Assembly (NCBI RefSeq): GCF_963678635.1
Contig: NC_087067.1
Location: 11,019,716-11,083,715, forward strand
DNA length: 64,000 bases
Direction: 5' to 3'
From: Symsagittifera roscoffensis
Lineage: Eukaryota; Xenacoelomorpha; Acoela; Convolutidae
Part shown: positions 1 to 9,326 of the stretch, piece by piece
Position numbering within the stretch: the first letter of the stretch is position 1
How the letters are laid out: each line of letters starts with the position of its first letter
The notes under the pieces: generated by a model
What the model was told of the DNA's origin: nothing
Seen by the model: the letters and a program-made list of their open reading frames with translations, nothing else
Databases searched by the model: none
Position numbers and translations under genes: made by a program

Positions 1-2
1 TC

Positions 3-3000
3 CTGGATCTCGAAAATATGCTGCGCATGACTGACCACATCGCGCTCACTAAAGATGGAGTGCACTTCAATACCCAACGAGGGAGGCATTGGATTAATGA
101 TGTGTTTCAGACGCAATTGAGGGAAGCGGAGCAAGAGTCGAGGGCGACCGGTTCTTTGGCTCGGACCAATTCGACCGGAGGGAGTAGAATAAGGGCAACC
201 GTGCCCGAATCCCTCGCCAACCGTCTAGGGCCCTTGGCAACGGAAACGGTTGGAGCCGCAACCGTCGCTCCGAGCTCGAACGTGAGAGACAGGCTGGGGA
301 CTGCTCCTCCTCCCAGGCCGCAATCGATTGGAAGCCGACTCGGCAGATCTGTGGAACAGAACAACAGGAATAACTCCCAGACCGCGTCTAGGAGGAACGA
401 TTCGCCTGCCACGACAAATCCTGCTTCGACAGCAGGACCGTCTACAAGTACCGTGCCAGCGGAGGGAATTGAATCAGGCAGCAGGCTGCTTTGGAATAGA
501 TCAGATCCTAGCCATTGGGGTCAGTATAAGACGGACATGTCGGCGAAGTTGAATATGAATACCTTGACGTGTCGGGAGGATGCGATGAGAATGACTGGCG
601 GTGAAAGTCCCACAGTGTCGCGACTTTATCGGATACCGGGTGTGGATTGGCTGCTAGCAGAGCAGGAGAAATTCAGCTCCTCGACCTCACTCCGACATGT
701 AGACCTGGATGGATTACCTCATGACAATACCTTTGGACCTTTAAACACCCGGTCGCTCACCGACGTTCGAGATAGGACCCGGGAAAGGACACCACCTGTG
801 CGCAAGGGCAAGTTCCAGACGGAGAACAAGCCCAATAACAAACATCACAAGATGTACAGACAATTCGCTAAACCACCCGGTCAGACGCCGGGCGAGTATT
901 CGAGGGATTACCCCCGAACTACAACAGTGGTTGGAGACGATAAGAGATACGGGAACCTGAAGGCCCCAATAGGCGATGGCCTTTTTGCAGCTTATGACCC
1001 CTTGGACATGAAGGCTGCCAAATATCTGGTTGTGGCCGGCTCCGATTATCTCTACACGCCCCGTTCTCTATTCTGGCCCGATGTGATTTTCTTAACGGCG
1101 CCTAAACTGGACTGGGGACAGGCGATAGGCATGATGATAAGTGTACGGAGAGTGGTCAGCATGGAGCCGCAGGTAATAGTGGTTGCAGGCTCAAATGATC
1201 ATCTACAAAGCAAGGGCTTATTGTCACGTCTGACGGATGGATCGATCCCGAGTAACGAAGTCATAGGGGAGGCGATAATGACACTGCTCTTGGCGATGGC
1301 CGAGGTAGAGGCAGCAGCAAGACAACGTTTCACCATGAATGTGGTGAAGGTGATCTTCGTATTGTCACCAGGCTGCGCTGCGTTGCCTGAACCCCTTCAA
1401 TTTGCGTACACAATGGTCACGACGATAGCAGAGGGGATATTTAACGTGATAATTCCTGCCCCAAACAGAGTGGTGGACCCGGACAATTACTATCCGTCCC
1501 GATCTGAGCTTCCCGCCGTTTGGGCTGACATTTCGAGTGCCATACAGGGGCTCAGAGATTGTAGCACAACTCGGTTGGTGCTAGATGAAGTTCTGGGGTT
1601 GGAGCTGTCCAACTTCGCAAGATTATTGAAGCTAAGACCAGGGGTAGGTGACGATCATCTATTAGTACAACAGGTGGCTGATGATCTCTGGTTCAGACAG
1701 ATGGATCAGGCAGAGAATGAGCAGGGAAGGATGATCAGAAAGAACATGACGTCAGCAGAGGAGGACCTCATGGCAATGGCTTTGCGTACGAAGCCACACA
1801 ACAATATATGGTTGTACCTGTCACCGAGGCTGTGCACTTTGGGTGAGGACGCGTTTGAGCATGCGCCGGCAATAATTAAAGAGATACATGCGTATCTGAA
1901 GAATCTACTTAATGCCCGGGAGTTGGCTGGAGGCAAGATGTTGAAACTGATGCAAGACGTAAACACGATGTCGCTGGATAAGTTCCAAGCTGACGTGCTG
2001 GCCACAAAGGCACAGTACGAACGATCAGATGCTATCTGGGGTGGAATGGGAGTGGGATGGACGCCATCTTTCCTATCGACGTGCTATCCGAGGGCATCTA
2101 GGAACCTGATCGCGAGTTTCGTCAAAGACATCAGGAAGTTGTCGACTGGCCTGGTGCTAGCCTTATACGTGACATTTGGTCATGAAAACTTTGTGAAAGG
2201 ACCGGCAAACCTCTTTACCCAAGCGTTGGCAGATTTGAGATTGGACGGACTCCTGACTCTGATTGCCATGACCTATGGTCGACTGGGAGATTTGCTTGTG
2301 CTATTACGTTACCCTGAACAACTACAGGGACCCAGTCGTGAGTTCAATGCACAGTTGGAAACCGCCTCGCTCAAGAAGATGAAAGACTGGAGGAATCTCC
2401 TGCTTCAATACCTCTTGCAACAGAACAGAAGCGTCACAGGAGAGGACAAGGTGGCCACGAACGCAGGCGAATGTAAGCAGTATTGTGGCATGCCCTTACT
2501 AACAGACTTAGCTGTCATGATGCGGATTGATCCGTTGGCTCTGGTCCACGGACTGAGGGAATTCGTCACAGTGGTGTATGGACCGGTGATGTCCTTTGCG
2601 TTCCCGGATGTGCAAGTTAAAGCGTACAGGAATTCAGTGTTGTACGTCAACCTGGTCTCAGTAGTGGATTGTTCCGTGCTGAATTGGGTAGAGCAGAGTG
2701 AACTGAGAAAGCTGGCTAGCGATGATAGGCTATTCGGAAGAATAGCAGAGCCAGGTTGGGTGTTGATGGACTTCAACAACCACTTCAAATGCCGAATGGG
2801 CCGTGAGGATCTGTCCCACATCCAGTTTAACCCAAAACTCTGGAATTTGAGACCAGTGGTGAAAGATACAGGAGAGGCTGTGGTAGTACCTCAATTGCCG
2901 GGAGCCTATGCCCATGCGAAAGAGAATCAACAAACATGGCTTCCTGGGTCCAGGCCGCTGCCGGACCAATGCCATCGATATCCACCGATAAGGAGGATGT

Positions 3001-3500
3001 TGTTGGGAGTCACATCTCCCATCACTGCCCCTCGTATTGGAGCAGCTCGTGACGCAGAGAAGAGAATGCTGAAGTGGAGTGGAGGGATGGAGCCGCGCTT
3101 CATCAGCTGGAACGTTGCTGCCGCGCATACGTTCGACTTCTCATTTCCCGATGCCTGGAGCAGGAAAAAGATCAAAGCACTACCCTCCAGGAGACCAGAG
3201 GTCTCGGCTGAAACGTGGAACGAAGTATATTCTTCCGCGGATGACTTATCGAGACTGAAATGGTCAGGAGAAGCGAAAGTGGTGATGCTGGAGGTGGCAA
3301 GGGAGAGCAGAGGAGGCTCATATATAACGATAGAGGACCTGGCCCCACATGGCGAGGAGTTGGTAGAGTTCCTGGTCGATGATGAATTGTTTTATCATGC
3401 AGGAGACATGGCCGTACCGGCTCGGCCGGTTCGGGCACAGACGCGCGACAAGGACCCTTGGGACCTAGGCCGAAACCTGATGCGGACGACGATGAATTGA
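3..3500 (+). CDS. First ORF of an unclassified multicopy element, 5' partial
   Basis: Open from the window edge with no intron. The first ATG is at 18, but codons 3-17 are also open, and the relic at 24484 (-) resembles this upstream stretch, so the true start probably lies left of the window. About 1160 residues are visible. Residues 1-300 are Ser/Thr/Arg/Pro-rich and look disordered. Residues about 310-520 look like an alpha/beta domain, with blocks LFWPDVIFLT and VVAGSNDH. Residues 690-1000 form a second conserved block containing GMPLLTDL and SFAFPD. Two further loci in the window (9428-10580 and 22784-24484, the latter duplicated) encode diverged relatives, so the family is repetitive. 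I recognise no polymerase, protease or integrase motif. An SGNH-hydrolase-like fold for the middle block is only a guess from the G-x-N-D string. The stop codon overlaps the next ATG (TGATG, 3498-3502). Function unknown. Confidence 0.75.
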   Translation: MDLENMLRMTDHIALTKDGVHFNTQRGRHWINDVFQTQLREAEQESRATGSLARTNSTGGSRIRATVPESLANRLGPLATETVGAATVAPSSNVRDRLGTAPPPRPQSIGSRLGRSVEQNNRNNSQTASRRNDSPATTNPASTAGPSTSTVPAEGIESGSRLLWNRSDPSHWGQYKTDMSAKLNMNTLTCREDAMRMTGGESPTVSRLYRIPGVDWLLAEQEKFSSSTSLRHVDLDGLPHDNTFGPLNTRSLTDVRDRTRERTPPVRKGKFQTENKPNNKHHKMYRQFAKPPGQTPGEYSRDYPRTTTVVGDDKRYGNLKAPIGDGLFAAYDPLDMKAAKYLVVAGSDYLYTPRSLFWPDVIFLTAPKLDWGQAIGMMISVRRVVSMEPQVIVVAGSNDHLQSKGLLSRLTDGSIPSNEVIGEAIMTLLLAMAEVEAAARQRFTMNVVKVIFVLSPGCAALPEPLQFAYTMVTTIAEGIFNVIIPAPNRVVDPDNYYPSRSELPAVWADISSAIQGLRDCSTTRLVLDEVLGLELSNFARLLKLRPGVGDDHLLVQQVADDLWFRQMDQAENEQGRMIRKNMTSAEEDLMAMALRTKPHNNIWLYLSPRLCTLGEDAFEHAPAIIKEIHAYLKNLLNARELAGGKMLKLMQDVNTMSLDKFQADVLATKAQYERSDAIWGGMGVGWTPSFLSTCYPRASRNLIASFVKDIRKLSTGLVLALYVTFGHENFVKGPANLFTQALADLRLDGLLTLIAMTYGRLGDLLVLLRYPEQLQGPSREFNAQLETASLKKMKDWRNLLLQYLLQQNRSVTGEDKVATNAGECKQYCGMPLLTDLAVMMRIDPLALVHGLREFVTVVYGPVMSFAFPDVQVKAYRNSVLYVNLVSVVDCSVLNWVEQSELRKLASDDRLFGRIAEPGWVLMDFNNHFKCRMGREDLSHIQFNPKLWNLRPVVKDTGEAVVVPQLPGAYAHAKENQQTWLPGSRPLPDQCHRYPPIRRMLLGVTSPITAPRIGAARDAEKRMLKWSGGMEPRFISWNVAAAHTFDFSFPDAWSRKKIKALPSRRPEVSAETWNEVYSSADDLSRLKWSGEAKVVMLEVARESRGGSYITIEDLAPHGEELVEFLVDDELFYHAGDMAVPARPVRAQTRDKDPWDLGRNLMRTTMN

Positions 3501-4087
3501 TGGATCAGGACGATAACGATGATGGGACCGGAAGTAAGACGGAGAAACCGGGAGAGACCGATCTAGGAGCGTTGGAAAGGGACTTGCTAGAATACCGGTT
3601 CAGTGAAGACGACGATGGGGAAGTCGATGGGAGTTTATTGCTAATGGCACCATCGTCCTTCATGTCTCCTACAAAGGAGGCGTCGGCCGATCTATCTCCG
3701 ATAGACCCAATAAGCCAGGCTAGAGAGTGCCGAAGCAGGGACCCGCAGAAACTGCTTTATGAATCACCAAGGAGGAGGAAAATCGAAGAGTCAATGAAGA
3801 TATCGTTCCTCAGCACATTACCAGAAGAAGAATGGGAAAGATATCAAATGGAGTTGGAAGGCAAGACAGGAGCAATCTGGAGCCGAGTAAACTTCATGGA
3901 GAAATCTTGGGACGTGATAAGGCGATATGGGACACAGTCCATAATGAAGGTGGGATTGAACCAACCCATCATGCGTGAGGTCCTGGAGAAAATAGTGAGC
4001 TCCATGGAGTCGGATGTTCTGACCGAGTCAGTAACAGAAGACAGTGCCGATGATCAGCATGTTGCAAAGAAATTACCTGTTAGATGA
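3500..4087 (+). CDS. Second frame of the element, acidic N-terminal piece up to an in-frame TGA
   Basis: The frame is open from 3458, but the codon there is TTG; the first ATG is at 3500, where its A is the last base of the preceding stop codon. This gives 195 residues. The first 30 are very rich in Asp/Glu, and the rest is charged and probably partly disordered, with a basic patch SPRRRK near the middle. The frame stops at TGA (4085-4087), yet the same frame reopens at once and runs to 7282. This may therefore be the N-terminal part of a protein of about 1260 residues, made by stop readthrough or broken by one nonsense mutation. No known domain is recognised. Confidence 0.6.
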   Translation: MDQDDNDDGTGSKTEKPGETDLGALERDLLEYRFSEDDDGEVDGSLLLMAPSSFMSPTKEASADLSPIDPISQARECRSRDPQKLLYESPRRRKIEESMKISFLSTLPEEEWERYQMELEGKTGAIWSRVNFMEKSWDVIRRYGTQSIMKVGLNQPIMREVLEKIVSSMESDVLTESVTEDSADDQHVAKKLPVR

Positions 4088-4227
4088 GCCAGAAAAGGGC
4101 TGAAGCGACTAAAAGGGAGAACAGGAAGTCGAGCCATGAACCCGAGAGTGGTGAAGTCGAGAGCCAGCGCAGTGGTGACCTCTTTAACGAGCGCAGGTCG
4201 TTCAGGCGAGAGCGGGCAAGGAGATAG
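4084..4227 (+). CDS. Possible small basic ORF overlapping the in-frame TGA (ATGA junction)
   Basis: The ATG at 4084-4086 overlaps the TGA stop at 4085-4087 (ATGA). It opens 47 codons in a different frame, rich in Arg, Lys, Glu and Ser and ending in an Arg-rich tail just before TAG at 4225-4227. It overlaps the start of the 1048-codon piece. It could be a reinitiation product or chance. Without a homologue to compare I cannot tell. Confidence 0.25.
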   Translation: MSQKRAEATKRENRKSSHEPESGEVESQRSGDLFNERRSFRRERARR

Positions 4228-7200
4228 CGCAACGCTGACAGGGGGAGAAAAAGAGAATCTGATACCCCCTATGCTCTTGGCAGGTCTGACCGTAACCGCC
4301 ACTAGATCGAAGAAGACGGCGCGAACCCTGGCAGACACTAAGTTAGAAATGGAAGTAATCAGTCAATGTGGATCTGGAGGACTTGAAGATTATAGGCCCT
4401 CGCGAATCAACATGGCCAAGTTGAAATTGGAAGGACAACTCGACGTGGTCGAGTACAGTCGAATAACTGTGCCGGAATCGGTCCACATGGGAGATCCGGC
4501 AGGGGGTTATGTGGAGATGTTGAAAGCGAGGAACTCCGCGAGAGGGCACCTGATGGCTTGGAGTGAAAAGCGGGCCATGCAAGAATATCTGAAAGGGCTT
4601 ACGGAGAACTCTAACTTCAATCGAAAAGAGTATGGCACAGTAATATCATCAGAAGCGAACGAAATTGGATTGGAAAAACTGCTAGAGATTTCTTGGAGGG
4701 CGGCCCTCCAGAAATACTTCGATGAGACGATGAATGCACCTGCGACGGTAGCAGCATACCTGGCTCATCCTTGCGTGAGAACTGATCTGCAAGTACGACT
4801 GGCTTGGTGCTTGATGGGCATCAAAAAGGCGGAGTATGAAGCCAGTAATGACTCGAAATCACGAGAACAGGAGCTAGAGTTAATGGAAGCTCTACGAGCA
4901 TTGATTTCGAAAGACGATTCAGCGATAGCATGGGCTAAGCGTAAGGATGCCCTTTGCTTTGTCAGGTTCGTGGTGGATCGCATCCCCACTCCTGTGTTGG
5001 GAGAATGTATAAAGATCATTCGGCAAAAGGGAGTTGATGGCGAAAGGAACTTCCTTAGGGCACTCCTAGAGCTATATCAGGACATGCCATTGACCGTGCC
5101 AAGCAAGGAGTCGAATGATATGGAAAGCTATCGCAAGTTGGAAGAGGTGAGAAGATACTCCAACAAAGAATTGAGAGTGAGCAGAGACTTGATTGAAGCG
5201 GCCAGAGGACAAAAGGAGTTTGCAACACTAGGGAAACTGAAGTCGTTCCAATACGTGTCTGGCATACCGGGGATGGCGTATAATCCCTTCGTGAACGAAG
5301 AAGCCAGGGAAGCATACTTCGACTACGAGCAAGTCACAGTGCTCAACTTCTGGGTTGAATGGATTAAGGAAATTGGAATGTTGATGGTGGAACAACCCAA
5401 GCTTGGAATTATTTTGGAAGAACGAGTAGTCGAGCCCTCGATTCCCGAGCTAAAAGGGCAAGTGAGTTTTGATTGTGGTTCTTGGGACGGTCCCTTGAAA
5501 ACCAGTCTAGTAGTGATGTGGGAACTCATGAAACCTTCCTGGTGTCCCCATCCTAACGCAGGCTTAATCTGGGACATGACCGCGGATATCATGTTAGACC
5601 GGGATGATGATGCGAGTCTACATGATCTGGCCATGATACAACACCTGCTGGCCATGAGATTGACGAAGAAGAAGAGCAACCCGTCCACGGAGCTGTCCGA
5701 GGAAGGTACATCGAGTAATTGGTTGAAGCAAGGCACATGCTTGGCTCAACACAGTGGGATGGAAGGACATGTTTGTAACATCGGACACTGCCTGATTACG
5801 CTAAGCGAGCAGCATCGACAACTGGCACGATTGTACGGAAGATTGAGCATGTCAGATAAGAGTGCCATGGAGTTGGTCGCAGACTGCCATGGGGTGACGG
5901 ACGTAAACCTGATCACAGCCTTGGGATTTTGCAGCATGACGAGTTCGATAGAATCGCTGGAGCGCTTGGAGCGTGCCCATGAGCTAGTGACGTCCCTCAG
6001 CGTGGAAATATTCCCTGGAGCATTACAGACAGAACAAAAGATTGGAGGCTGGCGAGAAGCCCTAGAGAATGAAATGAATCTGAAGGATAGTGAAGCCTAT
6101 CACAGACCTACTGGTTCAAAATATATGGTGGGTTCAAGCTCAGCGCCGTATTGTAATAGCAAGTATCCTACGCACATGGTGGTGATGGATGCGAGGACGC
6201 AACAAGTGTTGGTTGACCAACTTTTCTCTGTGCCAAAGTGCGTGAGGTTGGCCAGAATGTCAGAGAGGTCATATGACTTGTTGGCAAAGATCTTTCGGGC
6301 AGTTCCGAAGAGATCCGAAGGCGAGTTGCAAGACGTTGTGGGTGAAGAGTTCATGAGACTGAACGAAGGCAACGTGAGTGAGTTCCAGAAACAGAAAGCG
6401 AGTGGAGCGTTACCCACTGAATTCCCCACCATAGAAGAGAAAGACGATTTACATAGAATCCTGATGGAAGTGGAACCGTTGCTGGGAGCCTCAGGGTATC
6501 GGACCCGAAGGAACATAGTGAGAACCCATGGGGAGTATCCTTGCCACTGCTTAGCGCAGACGTTGTGGTACCCCAAACGCGGGAATCTGATCCTAGTATG
6601 GGACGTGGAGGAGTTGTACTCCACGGGGTTGCCCGATCAGAATCAACCAGTGTCAATCGTGGTGGTTAGCGCCATGCTAGCAGTGAGATGGTTGGAGGCT
6701 AATGCAGACACAAGTGAGCAGGAGACGGCCGTGCCGACTCCTGAACAGCTGAGCAACGTGAAAATGAGTAGTGAATTGGATCTTTTCAGAACCACCTGCA
6801 AGGTTCTGAGAATACCTAAAGCCATCGAAAGAATATGGTCAAGGCAAAGATTGATGCCTTGGTTCCGTGCAGTGATGACATCTTGGATGTATGAACGTGC
6901 GAAGCGTCACATGTCAAGGAACACGGAAGCCTATCAATCTTTCCAGCTAGACATAGGACCAGGAGCCTATAAGAGAGCTTTCCTGACGCACAGAAACGCG
7001 GTCACCACAGCGGTGAAGCGGGTAGCTGGAACGACTTGTGTTACTGAAGATGAAAAGAAAGAGGTCTTAAGAGCTGACCTAGAACGAAACGTGAGCCTGT
7101 GTCTTCACAACAGCTTTTGCAGGAACCGTGAGCAGAAGGTGAATGTGGATTTGCTACCTTGTTGCAAACCGAGGCTGTTGGAACAGGAGGGTTGGGGCAC

Positions 7201-7282
7201 GGCCCGCAACTCTCTGGACATGTTAGAGAAAGTTCTGGAAGACAGTGACGCTGAACATCAGGATGGAGAAATGATGGAGTGA
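4136..7282 (+). CDS. Second frame of the element, long C-terminal piece (1048 aa)
   Basis: A 1048-residue intron-less ORF from the first ATG after the in-frame TGA. The frame is open from 4088, and this is the same frame as the acidic piece at 3500. The protein is mixed alpha/beta in appearance, with several Cys/His-rich stretches (HVCNIGHCLI near residue 545, EYPCHCLAQTLW near 800) and a late run of aliphatic residues (SIVVVSAMLAV). I looked for reverse-transcriptase YxDD, RdRp GDD with flanking motifs, and DDE or HHCC integrase signatures, and saw none that convinces. The C-terminal end is acidic. No relative of this piece is visible elsewhere in the window, unlike the first ORF. Function unknown; probably a replication or particle protein of the element by position only. 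Confidence 0.65.
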   Translation: MNPRVVKSRASAVVTSLTSAGRSGESGQGDSATLTGGEKENLIPPMLLAGLTVTATRSKKTARTLADTKLEMEVISQCGSGGLEDYRPSRINMAKLKLEGQLDVVEYSRITVPESVHMGDPAGGYVEMLKARNSARGHLMAWSEKRAMQEYLKGLTENSNFNRKEYGTVISSEANEIGLEKLLEISWRAALQKYFDETMNAPATVAAYLAHPCVRTDLQVRLAWCLMGIKKAEYEASNDSKSREQELELMEALRALISKDDSAIAWAKRKDALCFVRFVVDRIPTPVLGECIKIIRQKGVDGERNFLRALLELYQDMPLTVPSKESNDMESYRKLEEVRRYSNKELRVSRDLIEAARGQKEFATLGKLKSFQYVSGIPGMAYNPFVNEEAREAYFDYEQVTVLNFWVEWIKEIGMLMVEQPKLGIILEERVVEPSIPELKGQVSFDCGSWDGPLKTSLVVMWELMKPSWCPHPNAGLIWDMTADIMLDRDDDASLHDLAMIQHLLAMRLTKKKSNPSTELSEEGTSSNWLKQGTCLAQHSGMEGHVCNIGHCLITLSEQHRQLARLYGRLSMSDKSAMELVADCHGVTDVNLITALGFCSMTSSIESLERLERAHELVTSLSVEIFPGALQTEQKIGGWREALENEMNLKDSEAYHRPTGSKYMVGSSSAPYCNSKYPTHMVVMDARTQQVLVDQLFSVPKCVRLARMSERSYDLLAKIFRAVPKRSEGELQDVVGEEFMRLNEGNVSEFQKQKASGALPTEFPTIEEKDDLHRILMEVEPLLGASGYRTRRNIVRTHGEYPCHCLAQTLWYPKRGNLILVWDVEELYSTGLPDQNQPVSIVVVSAMLAVRWLEANADTSEQETAVPTPEQLSNVKMSSELDLFRTTCKVLRIPKAIERIWSRQRLMPWFRAVMTSWMYERAKRHMSRNTEAYQSFQLDIGPGAYKRAFLTHRNAVTTAVKRVAGTTCVTEDEKKEVLRADLERNVSLCLHNSFCRNREQKVNVDLLPCCKPRLLEQEGWGTARNSLDMLEKVLEDSDAEHQDGEMME

Positions 7283-9320
7283 AGATGACCAAAGAAAAGA
7301 AGAGAAGGAGAGAAAAACTTGATTGTATTTGTGTGCTAAAACTTGAACAAATCAACCAAGTTTTGATTATTGAACTTGTTAAACTTTTTGTTTTGATCTA
7401 GTTTGGTCAGACCAAACTTTGAAAATGTTGCAATTGTTAAAATTGTTGAAATTGTTGATTTTAGTTACTACTATCTATGTATGTATATAAGGAGCATAGG
7501 TGAGTATATTTACCTATTTATTCACGACTGAAGTTTTTAACCTGTGTAAGACACAAATTCACTGTGTGGCGACATGGTAAGTTTGAGTAAATTCGCTCGA
7601 GAAGGGTGGGTAACTCAATAACTTTCCTAGCCACAGAGTTTCTTAGTTTTAAAATTGAAAGGACCGCATAAATGACTAATTATACTTGGTGAGTGAAGTT
7701 AAGTTAATTTTAACGGGTGCGTGGCCGTGCCACGTCCCACTTTTTAATCGCAAAGAGCGAAAAGAAGTTTTATAACAAGACGACGTAAGTAGTCAGAAAA
7801 GAAATTTTATCTAGGACACTCCTCATGGTGCAAATTTTGTGAAAATGTTGAAAGGCAGTGAGATGTAGTACGATGCCATTTGTGAACACGTAGTGAGTTG
7901 AAGTGGAGTAGATAAATTTCATTTTCTTATGCAATTTGTAAGATTGGTTACAGAAAAATGGATACCTACTTGACGATAACCCGGTGTTGTGCGATCAATA
8001 GGGACATTGATGGAGACTTGTCCGGGGAGTATGTGCAATTCTGCCGGATGACACAGCATAACCTTCCCGCGACAGAAAAAAGAGTGACTAAAGGCCTTAT
8101 GAACAGAAAAGTGTTGCGACGGAGGGTCAGAATGTTCTAGAATTTTTATTTTTAAAATTTCGATCGGAAGAAGAACATTTCTGAGAAATAGAAAAAAGAC
8201 GGCCATTTTGAATAGAAAAGACGAAAATCAGAACCACGATATAGATTGTGAAGAACAGTTGTATCAGAGACAGAAAAACACGGAGCCTCTTATCGTGGCA
8301 AGAACACACGATAAGGACCTTAGCGACAGATATTTGTGGAGACGGAGGCTTCAGTGGGGGGAAGAGAAATACCACGGAACCCTCCCGGGACACGAAATAT
8401 AGGAGATAAGAGTGTTATCTCAAGAAAATCACGGGAGCGGAGGCTTGGTCCCCCAGAGACTGTTATATGTGAAGGGACTGGGTAAACTGACTATAACAGC
8501 TGCTGTAATGTCCTAGATCTTAATTAACACCGTTATTATTTAATATTTCAGAGCATGAGTAGATAGAAAAAAGGAAAGGGTCAATCCATCTCCAATGGAT
8601 TTAAGGTAAAACTGTCACACAAAAACATATAAAAATGGGTTGTTCGAGCCTTGTTTTTAATGACAATCACGTAGTCTGAGGATCCGAGACTCAGCTATGT
8701 GGTTGTGTTCGCATGCAAACGAAAGCTGATCAAAAGTCGTTTGACTGATGGCCTAAAAATGGTAACTTTTTACTTTGCCCTAGACAGACATCAACTGGCA
8801 AGGTCCAGACGGTGAAAAACGAGTAGAATTAAGGTAACTGACGCCTGCCAGTCGTTGATAGGTACTTTTTCTACGCTCCGTCGCTGTGTGATATTTGGGC
8901 GAATGTTACATAGACGTTTTTATGGCGCTCCTGGGTGGGCCTGTTAAAGGCATGAAACCATCATGATCAGCAAGCGTTTCAGCGACGTACCCTCCGCTCC
9001 GGGCGTAAGCCCGAGTTAGAGGCCTTAATGACCGTTGTTGTACTAGGGGGAAGGTGCGTACCCTCCGTCTAGTGCAATTTAGCTTTTTAACTTAGTTAAC
9101 ACCGAAAATTCCGGGGGCCGGAGGGTTAGGTGGGAAATCTAGAGCCCGCTTGTCCTGAGGTCCCAGGACCAAAAACAATTAAAGAGAAAGCGTAAAACCA
9201 AACAAAAATAGTGTATAACCAAGAAAAAGCCAAAAACAAATTTATTTAAAAACAAAAAAGTACAAAAAACATTTAAAAAATCCAAAAAAGACCAAAAACA
9301 GTAAAAAACATAAAGTGACA
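7283..9320. other. Non-coding flank of the element, GC-richer than the host DNA and rich in inverted repeats
   Basis: No convincing ORF. The stretch to about 9170 keeps the higher G+C of the element, unlike the AT-rich host DNA further right. Short inverted repeats are frequent, for example CGTGGC/GCCACG near 7723-7737 and ATCAAC-TGGCA opposite TGCCAGTCGTTGAT near 8790-8860. A TATA-like stretch (tatgtatataagg) lies near 7480-7493. The phrase gcgacgtaccctccg recurs as gcgtaccctccg near 8980 and 9057. About 9175-9310 is low-complexity A-rich DNA. Best reading: 3' untranslated or terminal region of the element, possibly structured RNA. Its right edge is not defined. Confidence 0.35.
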
Positions 9321-9326
9321 GTTTAT

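Noticed and set aside
3458-3499. Start of the second frame at 3458 inside the first ORF
   Set aside because: The codon is TTG. The first ATG is at 3500, which creates the TGATG junction.
7330-7600. Solo LTR with TATA box and a tggcgac primer-binding-like string (7566)
   Set aside because: No second copy of this stretch in the window and no TG...CA borders, so an LTR cannot be supported; kept only as a possibility in a finding.
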